Shown: positions 36,700-47,389 of the stretch, piece after piece
Numbering within the stretch: the stretch's first letter is position 1
Layout of the letters: each line of letters begins with the position of its first letter
Assembly (NCBI GenBank): GCA_034401135.1
Contig: JAWZSP010000007.1
Coordinates: forward strand, 1,364,001 to 1,428,000
From: Volutella citrinella
Taxonomy: Eukaryota > Ascomycota > Sordariomycetes > Hypocreales > Nectriaceae
Reading direction: 5' to 3'
DNA: 64,000 nucleotides
The notes under the pieces: model-generated
What the model saw: the letters and a program-made list of their open reading frames with translations, nothing else
The model's database searches: none
What the model was told of the DNA's origin: nothing
Translations under genes and position numbers: made by a program

Positions 36700-37760
36700 T
36701 AGGCGCGGGCTCATGCCCACCTCCAACTTCCAGCAGGTACCCCGTACCCCCAGGGTACATGGTCCCCCAAGGCCGGCGTCGTTGCGAAATGCAGCCCCAG
36801 CCGGTCAATGGGCAGCGGGCAGCCAGCCATTTGAGACACCACCCACTGGGCAATCGATGCTGCTGCCCAGCAGCTCCCATGTGGTGGAAGCGGCATCAAC
36901 ATGGCCAGTCAGCAGGTGACCTGGTTTGCCAGCAGTTTGCAGAAACGGCCAAGCCAGGCAAGGCCCCCTTTTCATGGAGGCGGTAGATGCACTGGATGCA
37001 GTATAATCCCGCGGCGACGGACCAATCTACGACCTACCTCTACCGGCAAGACCTCAGTCTGAGACCTGGGGCCCCCGGGCGTTCCCCTCGGTCAACCCTG
37101 TGGGACACGAACTTACTGGGCATGATGCGCTGCCAGCACCAGCAGCCCATCTTCTCAGCCTTCCAACTCGAATGTGCGTCGTCATTGGGGAATGAGGCCG
37201 AACCATCCACCCAGGGTCTGTTGGGCTGGGTTTGCCCGTGGTGATACACCCGATGGCAGTCCTCGCAGTAGTACTTGCTGTGAACTGCACCTTTCGAATG
37301 CGAAAAAAAAAGGCAGGCAGGGGACGCGAGCTGTGACATGTTGGACGCCGTCCTGGCAGTGGCAGCCAAGGTACCTGCAGGAACGGCCGCACCCAGGTAC
37401 CGCGACCCCTGAACCCACGCGCTAGTACTGCCTGTGACCGGCGTAGCAGTGAGCCCGCAGGTACCCTTGGGAGTCAGGCACGGCCCAGTACCGCTAGGCT
37501 CGTCCAACTTCTCTTCGACACTCGACTTCAGGCCGGGGACTGCTCCCAAGCTGTGATGATGATGGCCACATCCAAGCCGGCCATTTGCACGCCTCATCAG
37601 TCAAGCACCGTAGCCCACTCACCACCCCCTGCTCCACCGCGCTGCAGCCCAAGTCTCAAGTCATCAATATTCGCTGGCGCCCGAGAGCTTGTCTACCCTC
37701 TGGGCGGCGCATTGGCCGCCTTGACCAACGGGGCCGGGTACCCACCGCGTACTGGGTACC
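36700..37760. repeat. GTAC-rich patches upstream of the kinase gene
   Basis: Clusters of CAGGTACC-like palindromes: GCAGGTACCCCGTACCCCC near 36733; five GTAC between about 37370 and 37500 (AAGGTACCTGCAGG, CAGGTACCGCG, CTAGTACTG, CAGGTACCCTTGG, CAGTACCGC); and GGGTACCCACCGCGTACTGG followed by GTACCTGC at about 37736-37763. Same character as the patch at 18.7 kb. No open frame of note. Confidence 0.45.
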
Positions 37761-38557
37761 TGCAACCTAGCCTTCCATGTAACTCAGCACCCTCGGCGCC
37801 CCGACTCAAACCTGGATCCATCCACTCAATCAATCCATCCTCACCCTATCCCGTTTGATCCATCCACCTCTCTCGCGCGCTGGCTGCTCCTCCTGCCCTC
37901 CTACCGTAGTACTTCATTCAGCCTTGGCCCCCGGCGCTGCTCTCCCTCCCTCCTCCTTCTCGCGCCCTGCGTCGTGCCAATTTCTCTCCTCGTCCGCCCG
38001 TCTCATCACAGGCTCGCTGCGAGGTTGAGCAGCAGGAGCTATAGCTACTACTTCCGCCTCCTTAATATTGCCCTGAGAGAGACCACAACAGCAGCAGCAG
38101 CAACAACACCCCTTCTCGACCGCCCGCCGATCCAATCGCTGCCTCCTCCCTACAGCAGTAGCTTGTCTGCGCGTCCCCGGTCGCTGGCCACTCAGCAACG
38201 CGCTGCGGACTCGAAGCAACCGCAACAACAAATCGCACGCCGCCGACCGATTGAACGCACCATGAAATAGTCGAGCCCGTCTCATTGGTACCTTTCAGAC
38301 CCCCAACTCTGCCGCCAGCTCAGCCCGCGGGCTCCTCGATTTGCCAGCCGTTTTTTTTGGGCCCCGGTCGTCGCCGCCAAAGGCCTGTCGTCTGAAACCG
38401 CCAGATATCACGTCCTGCATATCTGCGTCGCCGCCTGGATTTTTTTTCGGGCCACATACCCGCACCATTGCCAGAATCGGGCGTCCGTTGCTTTGACACC
38501 CGCGCGCGCCGTTTCTCGCGATTCTCCGTCCCATCCAAACGCGTCGGGCTGTGAAAG
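37761..38557. promoter_or_regulatory. Promoter and likely long leader of the Kin4-like kinase gene
   Basis: Pyrimidine-rich DNA (CCTCTCTCGCGCGC, CTCCTGCCCTCCTACC, CTCCCTCCCTCCTCC) and a CAG/CAA run near 38089-38106, consistent with a TATA-less fungal promoter and leader. The in-frame ATG at 38558 starts the kinase. No separate gene is supported. Confidence 0.4.
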
Positions 38558-41500
38558 ATGTCGTCGGCTGCCCTCCAGACAGCTCCTCATCAACAACACA
38601 CCGCTCTGGCGTCGTCGCCCCTGGCTTCGCCGCCCCAGAGCCGTCAGTACCGACCAACACATTCGTCTCCGTCTAGGGAGTCGTACAATGCCCATCAGGC
38701 ATCAACCGCATCACCATCATCGAGACGGCCCCCTTCCCGCAAAACGAACGATAACTCACCTTCTGCCTATACGAACCAAGGCCAATTTGGCTCTCTAGAG
38801 GCAACTTCCGCTCCGAAGCCCGAGCACCAGCCAGTTGCGACGGAACGCTACTCGACCATGCCTCCTGTGGCACCTCCACGGACCTCGTCCAACCATCAGA
38901 GCAGCGGCTCACGCAGGACACAACAATCCAACGAGAGAATGTCAAACTCCCCTCGCCGAGGACAGGGGGATTCACGCTCTGCCACCCGTTCTGACTCGGT
39001 GGGCAGGAAACCCGTAAGCAACGCGCAGGATTCTACACCTCGGTCCCAGAGCAGGGACGGTAGAGCCAACACGACCACAATGCCCATTCGCTCTGTGCCC
39101 GGCACACCTGCTAAATCTACCCACGAGGCCACTGATAACCTAGCAAAGGCCTTGGCTGCAGCAGATGAAGCAAACGGACGTGATCGCAACCACGTCGCCC
39201 AAGCTGATGATGATGCTGCTGCCCCCCCTGTCGTTGCCCCTGGCGAGGAGCGCCGAGGAGGGCGAAGCCGACACGACCACAGCCGGAGCCACAAGGGCAC
39301 CAGCAAATTCGGCGACTTCATTCTCGGTAACACGATTGGAGAGGGTGAATTCGGAAAGGTCAAGCTCGGTTGGAAGCAGGACAGCAGCGTCCAGGTATGT
39401 GAACAGCCTCCATTCATGATGCTTCTCTCCTTTGCCATTCCTCGATTGGTTAACTAACACGCAATCTGAACACAGGTTGCTATCAAGCTCATTAAGAGGG
39501 ACAGCGTCGGCAGCAATCCATCTCGGTTCGCCAAGATCTATCGCGAAGTCGCGATTCTCCGTGGCATTTCGCACCCCAACATCGTGCGTCTAATTGACAA
39601 GGTCGAGACCGACAGGCACATTGGTATCATCCTCGAGTACGCCTCGGGCGGCGAACTATTCGATTACATCCTTAACCATCGATATCTCAAAGACAATGCC
39701 GCCCGGCGTCTCTTTGCGCAGCTCGTGTCCGGCGTGGGCTATCTTCACAAGAAGGGCATTGTTCACCGCGACCTCAAGCTGGAAAATCTGCTCCTGGATC
39801 GCAATAGAAACATCATCATCACCGATTTTGGCTTTGCCAACACCTTCGACTCCAACGAGGAGCTCACTGAAGACGAAGAATTGAATCTCACCGATCGAGA
39901 ATTTGTGAAGCGCATGGGGCTCGACCGCATCAAGGCCAACGGTTCCCGCAAGGGTGACCTGATGCAGACCAGCTGTGGCAGTCCCTGTTATGCCGCTCCT
40001 GAGCTCGTTGTGAGCGACTCTCTCTATACGGGACGGAAGGTGGACGTCTGGAGCTGTGGCGTTATCCTGGTAAGTATCACTCACCCCAATCAAGACGATG
40101 TTCTGAGCTGACGGATGGGGTGCCTCATAGTACGCCATGCTTGCCGGTTACCTACCTTTCGACGATGACCCAGCCAACCCTGAAGGCGACAACATCAACC
40201 TCCTTTATAAATACATCGTAACCACTCCACTCACCTTCCCCGAGTATGTTACCCCACATGCTAGGGACCTCCTGCGCCGCATCCTTGTGCCCAACCCTCG
40301 CAAGCGAGCGGATCTTTTCGAAGTTGCCCGTCACAGCTGGCTCAGCGAGTATGCGCAACTCGTCGAGTTCATCACCAGCTCCACGACGCTCCCGTCCGAG
40401 GTGCAAAACAACCAGAACGCCGCACCTACTCAGGAGGACTACGCGGAGCCACCGAGTATCGCTCGCAGCGCCTCGGTGCGCGAGGCCACCAAGCACAAAC
40501 AGTCTCATCCTCCCGTTGTCGGAGGTCTGGCGAAGACGCACGGCAACATCGATCCCGAGACGGAGACCGCACACAAGACTCCCAAGGACGCAAAGCGCCG
40601 GACTGTTCAGGTCGAGTACGTTGCGCCAACCACACAGACTCAACGCGGTGCCGACGCTTCCTCCAACTCGAAGCCCCGGGCTTCCATGGACGCCGTTGGT
40701 ACCTCTCGGCCCGCTGAGAAGCCTCTCCCTCAGGATCCTCCTGTTTTCCAGGACATCGCAACCAAGGCCTCTCAATCCAGGCGACCCCCCAGCTCCCACA
40801 AGAACGCCCCGCCCCTATCACGGCCGCACCGCGACACACGCCCCACGACTGATGGCGCTTACATGGCTGGAGTCAACACAGCAACAGCTAGACCACAAAC
40901 TGGAAACTCTATCCAATCCTCCGCCTCAATGGCTCTGCCGTCGCGTACCAACTACGGACAGCCCGTGCCTCCAGCAGTCGCTGATACCAATGCTCAAGGC
41001 CGCATCCAACAACCCACGGATGTGATTGAGGATGAGAACAACGGCAAGAATGTTGGCAGCGTGCCCCCTAAGATTGCTAAAATGACCGCCTTCCAGAGCG
41101 AGACCAGGCCTGAAGGTCGTGGCCACAAGCGATCGAACACTTTGGGCGACATTGGCTCCAAGCTCATCGGCCGTAGCGGCTCCATCTTTGGTGGCCGCAA
41201 CAAGAAGCGACCGGAACAGCCAGAAGCGAACAACAGGAAATACCCCCCTGTCAGCATGTCCAAGGTTATGTTGGCCCAGCAGGAGGCTGAGTCAGCGCCC
41301 AGACCTTCGGTTGATTCCAGAGCTTCTCGACGTTCCTTTTCTTTGGGCTTGGGAAAGAAGCGGAGTGGCAGCATTCCACGATCCCAGGGCTCCGGCGAGA
41401 AGAAGCACGGCCGCCGGTTTTCGCTCGCCAAGGCCATGGGCTTGAGCAAGGACACGAGCAGCGCGCCCCCTTCGGAAGCGGAGTCGCAGCAAGATCTTCC

Positions 41501-41990
41501 CATCCAGCACCCGCGAGAGCCTCAGATGACGTACAGCCGCGACGATCCTAGCCGCAGCGAGCCTTTCTTCGACGCAGTGTACAACCAGAGCCAGCTCCAC
41601 CAGCAGGACACGGCCAATTCCAGCCCCGTCTATCACCAGCGCTACGGTCCTGCGCAGACGGAGGGCCGACGCCCTACTGCAGTCCCAGCTTACGTGCAGA
41701 GCGGTGCTCACTTGAACACGGGCTCCGAGTCGTCGATTGACATGCGTCGCCCTGCCACCGGGTCCACCCAGGCCAGGCCTTATCAGCAGGAGTTTGCTGG
41801 CTCCGGAGGCTACGATGGGCGCCCAATGGGAAGCAGCAGAGGACCTCGAGGAGTCTTACACAAGGATCACAAGCGGTTTTCCGACGCCTACGACGATGAG
41901 GGATACGGAGGACGCGAAGGCAGCAGTGGAGCTGCCAAGCGAGTTATGGACTTCTTCCGGAGGCGAGGAAAAGCCAGGGGCGGTGAATGA
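38558..41990 (+). CDS. Serine/threonine protein kinase, Kin4/Frk1-like (CAMK group)
   Basis: Model join(38558..39394,39476..40069,40131..41990), 1096 aa. Residues 1-250 are Ser/Pro/Gln-rich. The kinase domain starts with FGDFILGNTIGEGEFGKVKLG at about 255; the first intron (81 nt) ends at VAIKLIK (Lys283). Catalytic HRD at 376-378, DFG at 396-398, activation-loop TSCGSPCYAAPE from T444. The DFG-to-APE segment is about 58 residues, far longer than usual, carrying an acidic insert (EELTEDEELNLTDREF). The next block [24 protein letters not shown] is joined by the second intron (61 nt). Yeast Kin4 and Frk1 share this loop style; Kin4 acts in the spindle position checkpoint at the cell cortex. The C-terminal 600 residues are disordered and basic, ending FRRRGKARGGE, perhaps for membrane contact. 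Subfamily placement is inference; kinase identity is certain. Confidence 0.92.
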
Positions 41991-43861
41991 GGGTGAAGGG
42001 TGCATGCGAATCACACTCGGAGTTGACGGCGTTTCGATACACTCGAGATCTCACTTTCGGACGTTTCGGTACCCAATGTTTGTTTTGGATTTTGGATGCC
42101 ATAATATCTTTTTGTTTTTTTGTTTCATCGTTCAGAAGGCCGTTCTGTCACATGCAGCGATCAGTAATGAGGGACGAAAAGCACGAGGACGCCGCTGACG
42201 TCCTGCGTCTATGCGTTCGGCGAGTCGAAATAGGTATCAGAAAGAGCGGAGTCCAGAAAGCGTTGCTCTCTTACATACCTCGAGTTCATATGGGATTTGA
42301 CTTGGTGGATTTCGACCACGTGTGGCATATGGGGGTTACCCGTTTGGGGGCATTGGGCACGACTCGGACGCCCTTGACTCGGGTTCCCGGTGCCGCGTGT
42401 GATTTCATTTGTCTTATACATGCATGTTAGGCTGTCTCGCGGGCATTAGCGATGGAGTGAAGCTACCAACCAAGTTTATTGAGAATGTGTGGTCACTGAC
42501 CAAATTAAAGCGAGAGTTTGCATCGGGGAAACGGAACTCGGGAAGGTTCCTCGAGCAGCAACTAAAGCAGAGGATAGGGTCTCCATAGAAGTACAAAGAG
42601 AAGCGAATTCCCAAACCATATCTTGAACACGCCCCCTGGCAGGTTTCTCTCGACCAAGACTCAGCTAGGCTCACATCATTGATCGAGTTCCAACTACATT
42701 CTCACCAAGTAGGCCATCCATCCAAACACCCTGAAGTTGGCAACGCTGGACGCAGACGTCCATTCCTATCTTGTGCTCAATTGGCATTTACTCGGGCTCG
42801 CCAGTTCTCTTCCTTGGGAACATAAGCGCGTAAACACCTCAGGCAAACACCTGAAGCAGTTCACGCAAAGTCGGAGGAGCCAAGCCAAGGCTAAGGAAAC
42901 AGACTGCTGATCTATTAGCCAGGAAGATTGATTTATACAAACCCGAGCAATTCTGGCTGCACATGATTGTTAACCGTGTCCTTCATAGCCCGCTAATAGT
43001 CGGGGCGAGGTTCAACCACTATGCAGAAGGACAGCGTAGTTTCAAAGCCAAGCTCGCCTACCCTCTGCTCTCTGTTAGCAAATTGCCAGCAAAATGATGG
43101 CCGTTTCATGATGCGTTCTACCGGCAGTTGAGAGCGGGGAACTAGACGCAGCTCTGAGACGCGGGAAGCTACAGCAGCGCATATCCCGTGCCTAAGTGAG
43201 TCTTGACCAACATGCACCTCGATCAACACCTAAGCCGACGCCTCATGCATCTAAGTATGTGGTCGGACCCGCCCCGCATTTCTCGGAGCAGAGTGGATTC
43301 TGAGATGGCGGTCCGGCCGGCACCCATAGTAAAGTGCGGCAAGCGATGGGGAGTAACGAGGGACGACTCCAGGTGCGTAAAGGCAACAATTCGAGTCGTT
43401 TGCTTCTGGCGGTCGAAAGTGAAGGGTATCATGTCTTTCATTGGCGTCGGCGTGGCCACCATGATTGAGGATGGGTCATTACCTTCAGCAATGCAATACC
43501 CGTCACATCATAGCAGGGCTAGAGTCCACAACAGGGAACCCACACTCGTGAAATCCAGAGAAAATTGCAGTTTTCACCACATACACATGGCGTTGCAGAT
43601 GTAGGATGAGATCAAAGACCATGAGGGACTTGCCTGGCAAGCCTGGTGAGCTTCAAGGGATTAGGGTGTCAAATATAGCAAAACACACTTGGGGCCATGT
43701 TTCAGATCCACGAGCGACGATAGTGAGACAGTCTTGAACATGGTCCACATCACATCTACGGTAAATCAGCATGCGTCATCCATGATGGCCATCTCCAGGG
43801 AGCATATCGAGGGCGGGACTAAAAAGGAAAGGCCTTCACTGTGCCACGAGGCGAAAGTGAA
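41991..43861. other. Kinase 3' flank and gene-free DNA
   Basis: A T-rich stretch (CTTTTTGTTTTTTTGTTTC near 42108) probably belongs to the kinase 3' UTR. Beyond it I see no credible coding frame, repeat or RNA gene up to the first tRNA. Confidence 0.5.
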
Positions 43862-43932
43862 AGGTCACGGTGGGGGTCGAACCCACAATCTCCTGATTCG
43901 TAGTCAGACGCCTTGCCATTGGGCCACGCGAC
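43862..43932 (-). tRNA. tRNA-Arg (anticodon ACG), copy 1
   Basis: 71-nt cloverleaf read on the minus strand. Acceptor stem GGTCGCG pairs with CGTGACC (one G-T), anticodon stem TCTGA/TCAGG with loop CTACGAA, so anticodon ACG (decodes CGU, and CGC/CGA once A34 is inosine), T loop TTCGACC between GTGGG and CCCAC. No intron. Unlike the other copies, no T run follows at once: the nearest is CCTTTTTAG about 40 nt downstream. Confidence 0.96.
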
Positions 43933-44057
43933 CGTGTTTTTGATGCGTTGCGGCGGCCGTAACTCGACTCAACTCGATGGGAGGGTCCAGATGGACAAGA
44001 GGCAAAAAGAGAGACCGAAAATACGAAACAAAGCGACAATATAGGCAAAAAGGAAAA

Positions 44058-44128
44058 GGTCACGGTGGGGGTCGAACCCACAATCTCCTGATTCGTAGTC
44101 AGACGCCTTGCCATTGGGCCACGCGACC
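44058..44128 (-). tRNA. tRNA-Arg (anticodon ACG), copy 2
   Basis: Identical in all 71 positions to copy 1 and in the same orientation, 125 nt away. On the tRNA strand it is followed within a few bases by CCTTTTTGCC, a Pol III terminator. Confidence 0.96.
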
Positions 44129-44211
44129 ATTGGTTGACGATGTCTCAGCCCAACTTCTCCGGTGTCATATTCGTGAGGCGTGCAAGTGCCGAAGAGAGAG
44201 GCAAAAAGGTA

Positions 44212-44282
44212 GGTCACGGTGGGGGTCGAACCCACAATCTCCTGATTCGTAGTCAGACGCCTTGCCATTGGGCCACGCGACC
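44212..44282 (-). tRNA. tRNA-Arg (anticodon ACG), copy 3
   Basis: Identical 71-nt gene in the same orientation, 83 nt from copy 2. Followed by CCTTTTTGCC as in copies 2 and 4. Confidence 0.96.
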
Positions 44283-45159
44283 GATGTTTTCGGATGTCGA
44301 GGTTTGCGTTATTTTCCTCCAAGTTGTGTGTGGGAGTGTGGGAGTGAAGTTGATGAGATGTTGGTGTGATGTGGTTGCGCGATGTGGGTCCGCACTACGT
44401 TGGTTGTTGCCGACAGGGTGCATGGGTCACGTGTGCCCCTTACCCTAGATCTCAACGTTGTGACCAACATTCTCGTGATCATTGTCTCATGTTTAGTCTA
44501 ATGACGATACGGGATGGGCAGGAGCAGATATAACCTAATTACTATTTCTTTTTAGGGCAATTTTTGTCTATTTCCCGGTATGGGGGCGACAGGGCTGGAT
44601 GTGTTCCTCACTAGTCCGCCGAGCTGCGTGCTGCTAGTTTGCGCTTGTCCGTTTTCAGAGCTTCACAGCTCGTGGCCATGGCTGTCGCAATAGGAACGTG
44701 GAATACAAACTTGACCAGAATAGTGGTTTAATCAAGGAACCAGATTCAATATGCACAGGTATTAGAGGAACGCAATTCAACCAACTGTGGACAGGGAGGA
44801 TAAATCCGAAAGGCCGAGCTCGTGTATAAATCCGAAGGGAATTATACGATGTTCCTTTTTAGGCGTCTATCTATACCTAAAAAGAACAATTTTCGCCTTC
44901 ACTTTCCGACCTTGACGAACCCTTTGCATACTAAAAAGTGCAGCCCATTGACACAGCCCCTCGCTAGCATCCCCCCTCAGAGTCTAGTCAACATGAAGAT
45001 TGGCCCAGGGGCATGGCCAAAATAGGAATTCTCCGAGAATTGTGAGGCGGGGTGCCTGGCCCTGTCGAATGTGCGACGACAACCAAGACACCCAAGGCCA
45101 TCCATCTGCGAACCCTACCCGAACACACTCACTCATCACCATTCACGTCTTCCTGAAGA
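44283..45159. other. Gene-free DNA between tRNA copy 3 and the acidic protein gene
   Basis: Contains 5' flank of tRNA copy 3 and the promoter of the acidic protein gene, with several AT-rich patches (ATATAACCTAATTACTATTTC near 44528, TTTTTAGG twice). No coding frame supported. Confidence 0.5.
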
Positions 45160-45966
45160 ATGGCTCCTCAATCGCCACCACCTTCTGACTCGGGTGACGA
45201 GTCGGAGCCGTATTCTGGATCCGATGCCTCTGGCTACCAACCCTACACGCCCGCTGAGATTGCCGAAATCGTCCTGGACTTTTATAAGTTCCTCACCACT
45301 CTGCACTTTGACGCGGCAGACCTGAAAGTACCTCCGGACGGAGGATGGCCAGGCATTACGCCCGAGTCGTGCCTGAACTTCAAGTCTGACCTCGCAATTG
45401 AGGTCATGCGCCACCTTCCCTACTTTGATACTAAATCTGAAGCGGATGTACACTACAAGTCCCAATTGATCGACTACACTGCCGTGGGTCGTGGGTACTT
45501 CGAAGAGCATTCGGACGAAGATGATGGGATCGAGTTCTGGTCCACCGAAGGAGAGGCTGACCCAGTCAACATCTTCCGTATCTCCGAGGGACACGAAAGC
45601 GGCGGCCGTGAGCTGTATCTGCTCGCCAAGGAGGGCGAGATTGTCGAAGATATGATCAATTGCAGCACACTCAGTTCGGTTGACATAAGGGAGTACTTTG
45701 ACACGCTCAAGGAGTCGTACCAGAACCTCGCACTCATCCCATGCGTGGGCCAAGACACCCTGGACGTCGATGATGTGGAGGAAGCAACTGGTCCCATTAC
45801 CGAAGACCAGGTCCTTGCGCAGCCGAACGGGGGCCGGAGAACAGATCTGGATGTCCAGTATATCAGACAGATCTACCGACAGCATGGTTGGCCAGAGGCG
45901 TTCCGTAGAGATGAAGCCGACGCGGCCATAGGCGAATTGCTAGAAAAGCGCCCAGATGCGTGGTAA
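45160..45966 (+). CDS. Conserved-looking acidic protein of unknown function
   Basis: Single exon, 268 aa, ATG at 45160, TAA at 45964. Very acidic overall. A Ser/Asp-rich start (PSDSGDESEPYSGSDASGYQ) is followed by ordered-looking sequence: YTPAEIAEIVLDFYKFLTTLHF, VPPDGGWPGITPES, then LAIEVMRHLPYF, YLLAKEGEIVEDMI and a C-terminal helix (IRQIYRQHGWPEAFRRDEADAAI). No signal peptide or membrane segment. The even mix of hydrophobic and charged residues and the strict single frame support a real gene. I recall similar hypothetical proteins in ascomycetes but no function; the layout is loosely like SMI1/KNR4 proteins, which I cannot confirm. It lies inside the tRNA-Arg array. Confidence 0.85.
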   Translation: MAPQSPPPSDSGDESEPYSGSDASGYQPYTPAEIAEIVLDFYKFLTTLHFDAADLKVPPDGGWPGITPESCLNFKSDLAIEVMRHLPYFDTKSEADVHYKSQLIDYTAVGRGYFEEHSDEDDGIEFWSTEGEADPVNIFRISEGHESGGRELYLLAKEGEIVEDMINCSTLSSVDIREYFDTLKESYQNLALIPCVGQDTLDVDDVEEATGPITEDQVLAQPNGGRRTDLDVQYIRQIYRQHGWPEAFRRDEADAAIGELLEKRPDAW

Positions 45967-46266
45967 ATGGTAAATGGTACTTTGCGATTGCCCAGACCCA
46001 GACCTCCAAGAGCGAACATATTCAGTTCATGGTATCCGACATCAGAGTGCGAGGATCGAGTTGCGTTTCGGATTGTAGTTGCAGACGGACGTGTGGGGCA
46101 ATGTAAGCTGAGAAACTGGTGCAGGTGATAGGATAGATACAGGACTAGGACTGGTGTGTGGCATTATCTGACTACTTCCAGGTCGACTGAGCAAAAAATC
46201 ACCAATCTCATCTGGAGTAAGTAGGTAGTACATTTCGATCTAGAGACGACGCAGGCAAAAAGGAAA

Positions 46267-46337
46267 GGTCACGGTGGGGGTCGAACCCACAATCTCCTGA
46301 TTCGTAGTCAGACGCCTTGCCATTGGGCCACGCGACC
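46267..46337 (-). tRNA. tRNA-Arg (anticodon ACG), copy 4
   Basis: Identical 71-nt gene in the same orientation as the other three, about 2 kb to their right on the far side of the acidic protein gene. Followed by CCTTTTTGCC on its own strand. Confidence 0.96.
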
Positions 46338-47389
46338 ATCTTGTTCGATGCAAGCTGCTTATTATTTACTTCCAAAGGCCTTTGTCGAATTGTGAGGTCA
46401 CCACATACGAATCCTCCGGTTAAGTTTGGGGCTGCTTGTTGTCGCACAATGCTCCTTGCATAATTCAAGAGTATGCCCAGCTCCGCAAATGCCATTGTTA
46501 AGTTTTAGACGCCACGAGATGATGTGCGGCGTAGAGTAGAGGCCTCATGCATTTGTCTCGGACGAATATCAACCTGTCTTTTGATCAGCCGTTTTTCAGC
46601 ATCCAACACCAAGGCAACAAGGCCCTGCCGATCTTGTCGGACACAAGGTACGTATGAATCATTGGAGTGAGGTGCTGCCGTCACGGACTTCGTCATCGCC
46701 AGGAGAAATTGGCCTGGTTGGTCGTTGCCGCAAGGTTGGCCGGCTAGGACGGCACGGCGGATCCGCTTATTGTCGATAAGCTAAAACTGCCGCAGCAGCT
46801 AGAGCGGCGAGATCCATCTTTAAGTCGGGACAGGGCGTTGATAGTGACGCCTGCTCTGTGGCACGTGGGCAATTGGGAATTGGGGACCTGGCGTTTGGTG
46901 CGAAGCCCTGGCATAGAATCAGGAACGGATGCAAGATGGCTCGGCTCAGGGTGCTTGGGCAATGTGCATCGTCGTTAGGATGTTTCTCAAGTGCGAGCCT
47001 TTGTTGAGACGATACAGCTGGAGGGTACGGCCCTTCAAGGGACACTCTGAAGCTGAAGAGTCCAACGAAGTGAGGCGAAGCTCATGTGGGCGCGCCCCCA
47101 TCCATCGGGTTCCTGCCTTGACTCGGCCGTTCTAGCCCTCCTGGATCAAGAGCCGATGGGGGAAGGGGCAAGCTGAGCCGCTGACGCCACTTCCACAAGC
47201 CGCAGACGTACTGTAAGCTACTGTGGTAGGGGAATGCCGACTGCTTGACTTACCTGGTCGTATAACAGAGCGTTGGCTGCCTCTCGGCATTCTGTTCCAC
47301 TCCTCGTTTCCTACAAAAGCTCCATATCCTGCCGTGTCCACGATTCCCTCTCCAATCCTTCGATACTCAAGCGTATCTTAACCTGTTCG
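46338..47389. other. Gene-free DNA upstream of the Ca2+/H+ exchanger
   Basis: No credible coding frame. The right part should be promoter and leader of the exchanger. The exchanger frame stays open upstream of its first ATG, but only from non-ATG codons. Confidence 0.5.

Noticed and set aside
43836..46495. Repeated open frames containing ARRLTTNQEIVGSTPTVT and GRTHNLLIRSQTPCHWATRP
   Set aside because: They are translations of the four tRNA-Arg genes on either strand, not a repeated protein.
47273..47389. N-terminal extension of the Ca2+/H+ exchanger
   Set aside because: The frame is open but begins with TTG, not ATG; the first ATG is at 47390.
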